Source: Streptomyces finlayi (GTDB lineage Bacteria > Actinomycetota > Actinomycetes > Streptomycetales > Streptomycetaceae). Taken from it: a stretch of DNA of 64,000 nt. Below are positions 32,810 through 40,353 of the stretch, piece after piece. Numbering within the stretch: position 1 is the first letter of the stretch; every line of letters begins with the position of its first letter. The notes below the pieces were generated by a model that saw only the letters and a list, made by a program, of their open reading frames with translations, was not told the origin of the DNA and did no database searches. The stretch spans positions 1-64,000 of the forward strand of contig NZ_CP045702.1 of the NCBI RefSeq assembly GCF_014216315.1. The letters are read 5' to 3'. Made by a program: the position numbers and the translations under genes.

Positions 32810-34153
32810 TCAGGCGCAGTACTGCTGCTCCTTGCCGATCGAGCGGTACATGCAGTCCGCGTTCTCGATCAGTTGGAGTACCGCGTCGCGGTTGCGGCTC
32901 GTCTCGCGCTCGATAACCTCGTCGGGCGGGTAGAAACCGCCCCCGCCGGCACCACCGGGATACATCTCGAAGGTGTAGCCGAAGATCTTCTGGTTGCCCC
33001 ACAGCCAGTCGTCGATGGAACCATCGGTGATGTACAGGTCACTCGACTGCTCCGGGGTGTAGCCGTTGCTGGCGGCCATCTTCCGGCCGACGGTGGCGAA
33101 AGCGTCGCGGTCGTCCTGGGTCAGGCCCGGCGCCGTGTCGGCGCTCGTGTAGCCGAACGGCCAGAGGATCAGCTCGCTGTACGTGTGGAAGTCGATGCCC
33201 GCCCTGATCTGCTGCTTGCCGCCGATCACCCGGGAGCGCACGAAGTCGGCGACGACCTTGACCTCGGGAGCCGACTCGGCCGAGGGGCCGCGGTAGGTCT
33301 CCGAGCTCGTCGAGCCCGAGGAGCCGCCGCAGCAGCCCCACTTGAAGTTCCAGTTGCGGTTCATGTCCGTGCCGACGTACGACGAACCGGCGTTGGGCTG
33401 CCGGTTCTTGCGCCAGCTGCGGTAGGAGCCTGAGGCGATGTCGTACTCGCCGCCATCCGGGTTGAGGTCCGGCACGATCCAGAGCTCACGGCCGTTGACG
33501 GCGTTGGTGATCCGGGAGTCGGAGCCGTAACCCGCGCCCAGCTCGCGCAGCAGGTACAGGGCCATCTCGACGGTGAGGTGCTCGCGTGCGTGCTGGTGGT
33601 GAGTGAAGAGGACCTCGGGCTCGTTCTCGTCGGTGGCCACGTTGTCACTGACCTTGATGGCGATGATGTCCCGGCCCTGGTACGTCTTGCCGATGACCCG
33701 CTTGCTCATGATGCCCGGGTACTGCTGGAGCCGCTGATTGATCTCCGTGTTCATCTCCGCGTAGTTGTGGTAGCGGGAGTCGGCGGAGGGGAAGTCCATC
33801 GGCCGCACGGCCTGTCCGCCGGTCCGGTCGGGCGGCGCGGGCAGCGCCTTCAGGGTGTGGCCGAGCGTCCGCAGGCGGGCGGCCTGCTCGGGGTTGGCGC
33901 TGACGACGACCACGTGGCCGTCCGACTCATCGACGGAGACGCCCGCGGCGGTGAGGGCGGTGCGTTCGGCGGCGGTGTCCGGGCCGTGGATCTCGTACTG
34001 CCGGATGACCTCCTCGCCTGCCGCGACTGGTGTGGTGGCGGGTGCGGCGGGCGTGCTCGGGGTGGTCGCGGTGGCGGTGAGCGGTACCGCGACGGCGAGC
34101 GCCAGTAAGGCCGTGAGGGTGGCGGACCTTCTGCCGCGTATGCGAAATCGCAT
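32810..34153 (-). CDS. Secreted zinc carboxypeptidase (M14)
   Basis: 447 residues with CAGGAGA just before the ATG. A signal peptide (residues 1-32, basic start then LTALLALAVAVPLTATA) and a propeptide-like region (about 45-115) precede the M14 domain. The metal-binding motif is FTHHQHAREHLTVEM (H-x2-E), with ELWIVPDLNPDGGEYD, TDMNRNWNFKWG, the third ligand in AGIDFHTYSELILWPFGY and the catalytic Glu in GYTFEMYPGG. It trims C-terminal residues from extracellular peptides. The Cys at the very end may form a disulfide. The gene is intact and stands alone. Confidence 0.93.
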   Translation of the reverse strand: MRFRIRGRRSATLTALLALAVAVPLTATATTPSTPAAPATTPVAAGEEVIRQYEIHGPDTAAERTALTAAGVSVDESDGHVVVVSANPEQAARLRTLGHTLKALPAPPDRTGGQAVRPMDFPSADSRYHNYAEMNTEINQRLQQYPGIMSKRVIGKTYQGRDIIAIKVSDNVATDENEPEVLFTHHQHAREHLTVEMALYLLRELGAGYGSDSRITNAVNGRELWIVPDLNPDGGEYDIASGSYRSWRKNRQPNAGSSYVGTDMNRNWNFKWGCCGGSSGSTSSETYRGPSAESAPEVKVVADFVRSRVIGGKQQIRAGIDFHTYSELILWPFGYTSADTAPGLTQDDRDAFATVGRKMAASNGYTPEQSSDLYITDGSIDDWLWGNQKIFGYTFEMYPGGAGGGGFYPPDEVIERETSRNRDAVLQLIENADCMYRSIGKEQQYCA

Positions 34154-34529
34154 GCTGTCTCCTGTGTGGGGGTACGAGGGCTTCCCGTGCGACGCATCGT
34201 GCAGTGCTGGCATGAACTCGTCAAGAGAGCCACTCGGGCCACGGCCCGCCCTGCGATCCGTAGCCACCGATCACAGCAGGTGGCAAAGGTGTCAGGTCTC
34301 TGCCGGGACTTGTGCCCCGCGGACGAATCGAAGAAGCTACCGAACAGCAGCTCCACCCACAACGAGCAGGGCGGTTCCCAGGGGAAAATATGGCGAGACC
34401 GAACGGCTCTGGCAGCGTGTGGGGAGAGTCAGCTGCTGATGCCGATCTCGATTTTCCCCACTGCTGGTCTTCGTCCCAATTGGTTCGCGGAGTGAACCAA
34501 CTATCCTGCTCGACTTCAGAGTCCTCTGG
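34154..34529. other. Stretch without a supported gene
   Basis: This presumably holds the carboxypeptidase promoter on the minus strand. The part at 34430-34529 is less GC-rich than the surroundings. Frames here have no codon bias. Confidence 0.35.
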
Positions 34530-34690
34530 TTTTGATCACCTGGAAGAGTGCAGAAGCGCCGTCGCCCGGCAGCGGGAGGTAGCCGAGTTCGTCAATCACG
34601 AGGAGGCGGGGCCGACGCCTGCCGCAGCCTGTCGGCGACGGCGGCGGCGTAGTAGGACAGGACGATCACGCACCGGTTCGCGACGTCTGA
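34530..34690 (-). pseudogene. IS21 IstB-like ATPase fragment
   Basis: The minus strand gives RLLVIDELGYLPLPGDGASA and LFQVIKTRG, the Walker B region of IstB (VIDELGYLP). Upstream in another frame is RCVIVLSYYAAAVADRLRQA. Only about 30 codons are certain; both ends are lost. No IstA part is found. Confidence 0.65.
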
Positions 34691-34887
34691 TTCAGGTCGG
34701 CCGCGAAGCTTCTCGGCTTCCGCCCGGGCCTCGGCCGGTGGAGGTCGGCCGGCCTTCCGAGCTTCCACCGCCCAGCCGCACCGCCCAGACCCGCGCCCCG
34801 CAGGCGTACGTGCGCCGACGCAACCGGCGGCCTGCCCGCCGGCCGCGCGCCGGGTATGGACCGCGGCCACCGGGACCAGGGGCGTGC

Positions 34888-35011
34888 CGGAGTTCATGCC
34901 CGGGTTGGCCAAGCACATCGAATCCATCCTCGCCGAGCTGGACACCCGCTGGGCGGGCGGCGACCACCGGCGGGTGCAGGCAGTACGGAGATTCCTGGTA
35001 GGAAACGGCTG
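34888..35011 (+). pseudogene. C-terminal fragment of an unrecognised protein
   Basis: Good coding bias gives FMPGLAKHIESILAELDTRW, then AGGDHRRVQAVRRFLVGNG and a stop. There is no start; upstream sequence is in other frames. It looks like the end of a regulator-type protein from an element, but no family can be named. Confidence 0.35.
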
Positions 35012-35227
35012 ACCCCAGGCGCTCGCCGAAGGTCGCCTGGCCGAAGCCGGGAGGCGAGAGCCATGGTGTGCGGGGCCGACGGAACCGGGTAACGTCTTGT
35101 TCATGGTCTTCCAGACGCCGATTTACGAGTGAGAGCGTGATGGGCCACTGCTGACGTCCTTCGACGTCGCCGCGACCGTCCCCCACAATGAATCCGTAGA
35201 TCACTTCACATCATTCCCGGAGAACCC

Positions 35228-35437
35228 GTGAGCAAGAACATCAACAACCCCGTAGGCATGGGCGGCGGCCAGCGCAAGAAGCTGTCCCGCGCCGAGCGGC
35301 AGAACAATGGGCCGCACCGCAACCTCGACCGCCAGGGTGCCGCCGACCAGAAGGCGGAGCTGGTTCGCAAAATGCGCGAGAAGGCAGGCGCATCTGAGGA
35401 CGCCGGGCAGACGGGCGACGACACCGCACAGAGCTGA
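35228..35437 (+). CDS. DUF6243 family protein
   Basis: 69 residues, GTG start with GGAGAA in front. MSKNINNPVGMGGGQRKKLS, then RAERQNNGPHRNLDRQGAAD and QKAELVRKMREKA are typical of DUF6243, a small basic Streptomyces protein of unknown function. It is followed 29 bp later by a very strong hairpin terminator, so it is a complete monocistronic unit. Confidence 0.88.
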   Translation: MSKNINNPVGMGGGQRKKLSRAERQNNGPHRNLDRQGAADQKAELVRKMREKAGASEDAGQTGDDTAQS

Positions 35438-35466
35438 GGCACGGCCGCCGCAGGGTGGCAGCGCAC

Positions 35467-35509
35467 GCGGCAGGGTCCGGACCGCGAAGCGCGGTCCGGA
35501 CCCTGCCGC
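35467..35509 (+). terminator. Perfect 20-bp stem terminator after the DUF6243 gene
   Basis: GCGGCAGGGTCCGGACCGCG, loop AAG, and the exact inverse complement. There is no T run, as usual for Streptomyces terminators. The stem may work in both directions. Confidence 0.9.
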
Positions 35510-35936
35510 CGCACCGGGCGCGGCCCGCCCCTCAGGTCTCGGCCGGCACCCCGCGGCTCAGCCGACCACCCCCGGAGTAGTCGCAGATTCAGGTTCGGCG
35601 GGGCGGTTGTGATGCTCAGCAGCCGGCCCGTTCGGCTGCGCCCTTCTACGCGGCCCGGGCCCGGCGGCATCGCCTGGCGGCAGAATTCACCGCGGTCTCG
35701 GTGTGGGAGCGCGGACGGGGCGGGTGCTGGTGAACGCGGGTGAACCGGCCGAGGAGAGTCGACTTTCCTGACCGGGTCAGCGAGGTTCCCAGGGACGGAA
35801 CTCGCCGAGGCCTCCGGGAGCAGTGGGACCGTCGCTTCCGTGCGGCCTTGCAATGAAGGTCACGTCAACCTCAGGTCGCACATGGTCGCGACCTGAGGTT
35901 GACGTGGGAGGACAGCGGGGCGCCCAGCATGGCTGT
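35510..35936. other. Gene-free stretch with a 19-bp perfect inverted repeat
   Basis: At 35861-35879 CACGTCAACCTCAGGTCGC is mirrored exactly at 35888-35906 with an 8-base spacer. It lies about 30 bases before a possible GTG start at 35937. It could be an operator, a terminator, or paired transposon ends. No gene is supported in the rest of the gap. Confidence 0.6.
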
Positions 35937-36134
35937 GTGACTGAGACACTGCCGGATCTGCAGATGTCCCTTCTGGAATCCGTCGTCGTGGTGAGTGCCG
36001 TCGCGCTCGTGACAGCCCGCCGGCTTCCCCAACGGATGCGTCGCGTGGGCACCTTGAGCGCCGGAGGGGTGGTGCTGTTGTCGAGCATGGCTGAAGCTTC
36101 CCACGCAGCGGTTCCAGCTTGGACCGCACGCTGA
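35937..36134 (+). CDS. Possible small membrane protein
   Basis: 65 residues if started at the GTG at 35937: VTETLPDLQMSLLESVVVVS, then AVALVTARRLPQRM and GGVVLLSSMAEAS. Two short hydrophobic stretches. There is no ribosome site of note, and it overlaps an opposite-strand fragment. It is weakly supported and may be the head of a truncated gene. Confidence 0.3.
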   Translation: MTETLPDLQMSLLESVVVVSAVALVTARRLPQRMRRVGTLSAGGVVLLSSMAEASHAAVPAWTAR

Positions 36135-36231
36135 CGTCGATTCTCAGCGCGTCGCCGACCTGCCGGGCCACCACCGGTCCGGCGGCCTGCCGCACGGCGG
36201 CGAGAATGCGCTGGTAGTCCGGCGGGGGCAT
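36098..36231 (-). pseudogene. Truncated partner of the upstream coiled-coil gene
   Basis: MPPPDYQRILAAVRQAAGPV, then VARQVGDALRIDVSVRSKLE and PLRGKL look like the start of a winged-helix domain (RxKLExLRxKL). The expected end of the wing is missing after about 36098. It begins three bases after the stop of the coiled-coil protein, so the two form an operon or were once one protein. Confidence 0.5.
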
Positions 36232-36234
36232 GGT

Positions 36235-36480
36235 CTACTCCGCGTCCGGCGTGCGGTGCGGGATGAGTATCACCGCTCGTCCGCCCACTTGTCCGGGCGT
36301 CGGCGCGGCCGAGGCGCGTTCGTCGGCGAGCTGTTCGCTCATCCGCTCAAGGCCCCGTTCGGCGACGGCGAGTTCATCCCGCTCGGCTCGCACCTCCGTC
36401 AGCTGTTTGGCCAGCTGTTCCTCGAGTTCGTCCAGCTCCGCCCGCCGCGCGGTGATCCGTTCCAGCAGCTCGGGATCCAC
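36235..36480 (-). CDS. Coiled-coil hypothetical protein
   Basis: 81 residues: MDPELLERITARRAELDELE, EQLAKQLTEVRAERDELAVA, ERGLERMSEQLADERAS form a continuous heptad coil, then a short tail with RAVILIPHR. Together with the winged-helix fragment downstream this resembles a small Streptomyces regulator-like family often near transposons. No family name can be given. Confidence 0.55.
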   Translation of the reverse strand: MDPELLERITARRAELDELEEQLAKQLTEVRAERDELAVAERGLERMSEQLADERASAAPTPGQVGGRAVILIPHRTPDAE

Positions 36481-36542
36481 GTACCGGATCGTGGAAGGCC
36501 GCCCGGCCCCAGCAAGCAGGAATCAACGAACCGTCCGGCTCC

Positions 36543-36655
36543 GTCAGACGATCTACTCCTCAGACAGCACCCCCGAGCAGCGCTGTTCGCCTAGCATCGA
36601 GGCCACTACCGGCAAATGATCTCTACCGCAGGCAGCCCACGACCAGCACAAGCAC
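36543..36655 (+). repeat. IS-end-like repeat, two partial copies (C and C')
   Basis: GTCAGACGATCTACTCC (from 36543) matches the start of copy D, and AATGATCTCTACCGC through CCCACGACCAGCACAAGCAC (36615-36655) matches copies A and B. Two ends within 115 bp, without a transposase, suggest nested or tandem element remnants. Confidence 0.6.
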
Positions 36656-36666
36656 CTGGAACAGTG

Positions 36667-37035
36667 TCACTGGGCTGGGATCGACTGGGTCAGGTTCACC
36701 GGGTTGCCGTCGGGGTCCTGAATGTGGGCGACGCGCTGTCCCCACGGCATGTCGTTGGGGGCGCTGCGGACCGAGCCGCCCAGAGCCTCCACGCGGCCGA
36801 GCGTCTCGTCGACGTCGTCGACACCGATGCTGAGCAGCATCCGCGGTGCCGCCCCGGTCCCCAGGTCCGTCTTGGCCACCAGCCCGAGGTCGGTGTCGCC
36901 GATGCGCAAGCCGCGGTAGAAGGCCGGCCCTTCCTCCGGTACCCGGAAGATCTCCTCGGCGCCGAACAGCTTCGTATAGAAGCCGAGCAGGACGTCCTGG
37001 TCGGCAGTCAGGATCACTGGCTGGATGGTGGACAT
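36667..37035 (-). CDS. VOC (glyoxalase/dioxygenase superfamily) protein
   Basis: 122 residues with AGGAGT just before the ATG at 37035. Two beta-alpha-beta3 modules are visible: QPVILTADQDVLLGFYTKLF, then LRIGDTDLGLVAKTD, and SIGVDDVDETLGRVEALGGS, then QRVAHIQDPDGNPVNLTQS. The likely metal residues are at the strand ends, including D-P-D-G-N-P-V. The function cannot be narrowed beyond the superfamily. It is flanked on both sides by IS-end-like repeats. Confidence 0.88.
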   Translation of the reverse strand: MSTIQPVILTADQDVLLGFYTKLFGAEEIFRVPEEGPAFYRGLRIGDTDLGLVAKTDLGTGAAPRMLLSIGVDDVDETLGRVEALGGSVRSAPNDMPWGQRVAHIQDPDGNPVNLTQSIPAQ

Positions 37036-37108
37036 GGCACTCCTATCTAGAACGGTCGTGTCGCTGGGTAGACCGTTCGTGGACGGTGAACTCATCGGCA
37101 AAGCCGCC

Positions 37109-37156
37109 CTGTCAGACGATCTACGCCCCAGACTGCCGCCCACGACCAGCGTGAGC
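37109..37156 (+). repeat. IS-end-like repeat, copy D
   Basis: GTCAGACGATCTACGCC, CAGACTGCCGCCCACGACCAG and CGTGAGC. It cuts into the start of the alpha/beta-hydrolase gene that follows, whose N-terminus is missing. Confidence 0.65.
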
Positions 37157-37230
37157 CCCGAGAACTGGTCACACCAGCCCCTTGACCTGCGGTTTCAAGT
37201 TGACGGAGGCTCTCTCCAGGGCTGGGCGGA

Positions 37231-37960
37231 GTGCGTACCCAGAACTCGGCATGGGCAGAGGAACTGGCCAGCCACGGATATGTCGTCGCAGCCCTTGACC
37301 ACCCCTACGACTCGGCCGCCGTCCTCCTCGCCGATGGCCGGACCGTCCGTACGAAGGTCACCGCCACAGGTGATGCCGACCGGGACAACGAGTTGGCGGT
37401 CAGCTGGACTGCTGTCCGTGCCGCCGACCTGAGCTTCGTTCTCACCCAGTTGGACCGTGCTGCCGGAGGTGAGATTCCGGGGCCTGTGGGCGGGCGCATG
37501 GACGCCGGCCGAGTGGCTGTTGCCGGTCACTCCCTCGGTGGAGGCGCCGCTTTGCAGGCCGCTCGTCAGGACCGCCGATTCGACGCCGCCATCAACCTGG
37601 ACGGCTTTCCGTACGACCCCGACGCGGAGCGTTTCCCGCAACCGGTGCTGGCCCTGACCCAGGATGTCCGCCTCGATATCGACCCGGACTACATACCCCG
37701 CCTCACACGTGTGCTCTCGTTGAGCGGCGCGCCCAGTTACCGGCTCTCCGTCCCTGGCGCGGCACATCTCACGTTCACCGACGCGCCGCTCTACATGCCT
37801 CCGGTGGAGTCGATCATCGGATCGCGGGGCCGTACCTACGGGCCGCGCATCACCGCCGCTGTCTCACTCGCCCTCCTCGACACCACGCTGCGCCGCGAGC
37901 CGGACAACTTGGCCACCGTTCTGCCCTCCTACGGTGCTCTCAGCGTCCACTCACCGCAGG
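37231..37960 (+). pseudogene. PAF-acetylhydrolase-like alpha/beta hydrolase, both ends lost
   Basis: The frame starts inside TQNSAWAEELASHGYVVAAL and DHPYDSAAVLLADGRTV, holds the nucleophile elbow VAVAGHSLGGGAALQAARQD, then FDAAINLDGFPYDPD, GAAHLTFTDAPLYMP and TAAVSLALLDTTLR. This is the platelet-activating-factor acetylhydrolase/dienelactone-hydrolase group. The first about 100 residues (with the oxyanion part) are missing at repeat D. The end runs into unrelated sequence after about 37960. The middle is undamaged, so the loss is recent. Confidence 0.75.
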
Positions 37961-38119
37961 GCAGTACCGGATGGGGAAGGAGGTGCGGCCCCGCCCGCTT
38001 TCATCGGCCGGAACCGGTACCGCATGGTCGTGGGGCAGCCGGCTTCGAGCGGCGATGTACGCGGGCATCCGCGGGTCTGCCTCTGCAAGGGGAGAAAAGC
38101 GCCTCATAGGGAGTAAGTC

Positions 38120-38386
38120 ATGGGCTCCATCCACATCGAGCTGTTCGCGACCCTCGGTCTCGTCGGGCAGGCTCCCGGCGGGCCCGACGCGGACCCGGTG
38201 GGATTCCCGTTCGGCGGCTGGCAGGCGCCCCTGCTGGACAAGGTCGCCGGGGCGCAGGCCAGTGCCGCGTACGAAGGCACGGACGCCCTCCTGCTCGGCC
38301 GGCGGGCGTACGACATCTCCGCCGCCTACTGGCCTCACCAGCATGGCGGCGAGGACAACGAGATCGCCACGCATGTTCGCCGTTGA
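38120..38386 (+). pseudogene. Dihydrofolate reductase-like (RibD C-terminal) protein, N-terminal part
   Basis: MGSIHIELFATLGLVGQAPG, PVGFPFGGWQAPLLDKVAGA and EGTDALLLGRRAYDISAAYW are the first half of Streptomyces DHFR-family/RibD-like reductases (normally about 200 residues). After DNEIATH the sequence switches to a VOC protein end. The start has a weak GGGAGT site. It is a truncated gene joined to another by deletion. Confidence 0.75.
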
Positions 38387-38531
38387 CGACATCGAGGACG
38401 CCGTTGCGCGCCTGCGCCCTCATGGCGCTGAACTCGTCGGCGAGATAGCCCGGTTCGAAGACAGCCATCTGCTCTGCTACGTCCGCGGCCCGGAAAGCAT
38501 CATCGTCGGACTGGCCGAGCAACTGCGCTGA
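38371..38531 (+). pseudogene. VOC-protein C-terminal fragment
   Basis: HVRFAVDDI-like start, then MFAVDDIEDAVARLRPHGAE, IARFEDSHLLCYVRGPESII and VGLAEQLR, the second module of a glyoxalase-type protein ending with a normal stop. It has no N-terminal module. It is fused out of frame to the RibD fragment. Confidence 0.75.
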
Positions 38532-38569
38532 GAAGGAGAAACCGAACCATGCAGCCGAACGAGAGCTTC

Positions 38570-38690
38570 GAGGTCTGAACCGCCCGATCAGCCAGGAACT
38601 GCTGGCCCGCGACGTGACCCGCCGGGCCCTCGTCGCCAGGACGGAACCCCGCGCACCGTACCGATCGCCACCACCGAGCACGGGTCCCAG
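38570..38690 (+). pseudogene. Pyridoxamine 5'-phosphate oxidase-family fragment
   Basis: LNRPISQELLARDVTRRALV is the typical start of Streptomyces PPOX/FMN-binding proteins, followed after a frame change by RDGTPRTVPIA-like codons. A tiny frame MQPNESFEV with GAAGGAGA in front may be its displaced start. Everything after about 38690 is gone. Confidence 0.55.
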
Positions 38691-38752
38691 TCCTCCGTGA
38701 CCGCGGTGGCCCGGCGCCTGGACGAGGGACGGCGCTGGAGCCCCTTCGCTGG

Positions 38753-39025
38753 TCAGACCTCGATGTACGCGACGACGATCACGGTCCGAAGCGCCGTAAC
38801 CCAGTACACAAGCCGTACGCGCTCGACTTCGTCGGTGTACTCACGCAGCTGCGGGCCGGCGGTGTCGTCGGGGATCGGCTCGCCGATGCCGGGGTCGACG
38901 GAGATGACGACCAGCGCCCGGTCCAGGGCGTGGATCTCCGCCTCGCTGGTCAGGTTCTCCAGTTGCTTCGCGGCGGAGTCGGAGAACGCGATCCGGGCGC
39001 GGCGAGGGCCCTGCCGCAGGGCCAT
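38753..39025 (-). CDS. RelE/ParE-family toxin
   Basis: 90 residues from the ATG at 39025, which overlaps the antitoxin stop (TGATG). RARIAFSDSAAKQLENLTSE, ALDRALVVISVDPGIGEPIP and VERVRLVYWVTALRTVIVVA show the ParE-like order helix-helix-beta sheet, with a closing VAYIEV strand. Such toxins cut mRNA on ribosomes or poison gyrase; which one cannot be said. It is co-transcribed with the upstream antitoxin. Confidence 0.8.
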   Translation of the reverse strand: MALRQGPRRARIAFSDSAAKQLENLTSEAEIHALDRALVVISVDPGIGEPIPDDTAGPQLREYTDEVERVRLVYWVTALRTVIVVAYIEV

Positions 39026-39258
39026 CAGACGATGGCTGGGCGCTGAGCGGCGAGACGGGCGAGGTGGGCCTCGCGCAGCTCCTCCCATGGGATGCACTGC
39101 TCGGGGCCGGGCAGGCCGTTGGTGGCGATGTCCTCCAGGACGGCGGCGAACCGGTCGGCGTCGGCCCGGGCCTTGGCCGCGTACGCGCGCACAGCGTCGG
39201 CGGCCGCGGGCTCCAGCTGCCGGGCGGTGGTGTCGGCGGGGGCCGGCTGTTCGCTCAT
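39025..39258 (-). CDS. Antitoxin of the ParE-type pair
   Basis: 77 residues with GGAG before the ATG. A disordered head (MSEQPAPADTTARQLEPAAA) and a helical tail (DAVRAYAAKARADADRFAAV, WEELREAHLARLAAQRP). There is no clear DNA-binding fold. Gene order and overlap with the toxin define the role. Confidence 0.72.
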   Translation of the reverse strand: MSEQPAPADTTARQLEPAAADAVRAYAAKARADADRFAAVLEDIATNGLPGPEQCIPWEELREAHLARLAAQRPAIV

Positions 39259-39857
39259 AGAGGGCTCCAGAGGGCAGAACTAACGTTTCTCACACGGTAT
39301 CTCCGGGACGGGCCACCGGAGGACGGTACGGGCGCATTCGGTGAGAGCGAGAACGGTGCGGTGGTGTCGATCGGTGTCGATTTCGCCGAGATCGAAGCGG
39401 TGACTCGCGCTGTGATCACGTCAACAGCCGAATCGGCCGCACAGGCCGCCGGCCGGGGTACGGATCACTTCGGCGCCCTTGGCCTTGGCGACGTTCAGCT
39501 TGAGAAGGTTCACCACCACATTGAGCACACAAGCAGGCAGGCCGCCGCCCAACCGAGGCCAGGGGAGGCCCGGGGACCGCTGTGGAACGGCGCCCGGCTT
39601 CACATACGCGGCCGTAGGCCAGATGCAAGGTTCACGGCGGCCTTCTGCTTCAGTTCTCGAGTGGCGCGGTGCGGGTGGGCGTAACTCTGCCGCCCTCCCG
39701 GCGCACGAGTTCGCGCCTCTTTCCGCCGGGCGTACCCCGGATCGGAGAAACAGCCGCACGCTCTCGCCGGATGGGATGAAGCAGGCCGGGGGAATGTTGG
39801 GCCGGCTTAAGAGGTCGGCAATTCCCCATCAGCGGTTCGGCGTTGAGAGGAACGCAC
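39259..39857. other. 599-base stretch before the lanthipeptide synthetase remnant
   Basis: No intact gene is recognised. A minus-strand frame ending at 39421 reads KLNVAKAKGAEVIRTPAGGL then CGRFGC with strong codon bias over its last 30 codons. It has no ribosome site and lies on the wrong strand for the lan locus, so it is only a curiosity. The expected lanthipeptide precursor was not found here. Confidence 0.35.
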
Positions 39858-40345
39858 GTGACAAAACATGCCACCGGAGCAAAACTGGAAAGCCTTCTTC
39901 ACCAAGCGCTGAACTCCACAGGCACAGACGCGCAATGGACGGCCGACACGGACGAAATGTGGTGCCGCCTCGCGCCGCGGTCGGGAACGCGGCGCGAACA
40001 GGGCTGGAAGCTGCATCTGTCGGCAACAGCCGCCTCCGCGCCCACGGTACTCGAAAAGGCCTTGCACGTACTGTTGCGGGAGAAGTCGGCATTCAAGTTC
40101 GCCCGGTCGCTCGATCAGGTGACGCGCTCAACTCCCGTGCAACGCCCCGGGGTAACTCCGGCATGTTCATCACGGTCTACCCCAGCTCCGACGCCGACGC
40201 GGCCCGACTCGCCCAGGAGCTGCACCGGGTTACAGCGGGTCTGGCAGGCCCCCGAATCCTGTCCGACCAGCCCTATGCCGCGCACAGTCTGGTGCACTAC
40301 CGCTACGACTCCTTCGTCGCACGGCGACGCCTGTCGGACAACGAC
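39858..40345 (+). pseudogene. Class IV/III lanthipeptide synthetase, lyase-domain fragment
   Basis: From the GTG at 39858 (GAGAGGA upstream): DAQWTADTDEMWCRLAPRSG, EQGWKLHLSATAASAPTVLE and LREKSAFKFARSLDQV. After a frame change near 40130 come GNSGMFITVYPSSDADAARL and AHSLVHYRYDSFVARRRLSD. This is the N-terminal phosphothreonine/serine lyase region of LanL/LanKC enzymes. The kinase domain that should follow is deleted; the next recognisable sequence is the LanC domain at 40354. Confidence 0.75.
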
Positions 40346-40353
40346 CTGATGGT

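Noticed and set aside
32072..33002. Minus-strand frames of 200-240 codons left of the carboxypeptidase
   Set aside because: No ribosome site, erratic third-position bias, and no recognisable motif; the frames run into the carboxypeptidase gene in the wrong frame.
39421..39560. Minus-strand frame ending PAGGLCGRFGC as a RiPP precursor
   Set aside because: It lies on the opposite strand to the synthetase, lacks a ribosome site and start, and resembles no known leader; kept only as a note in the gap feature.
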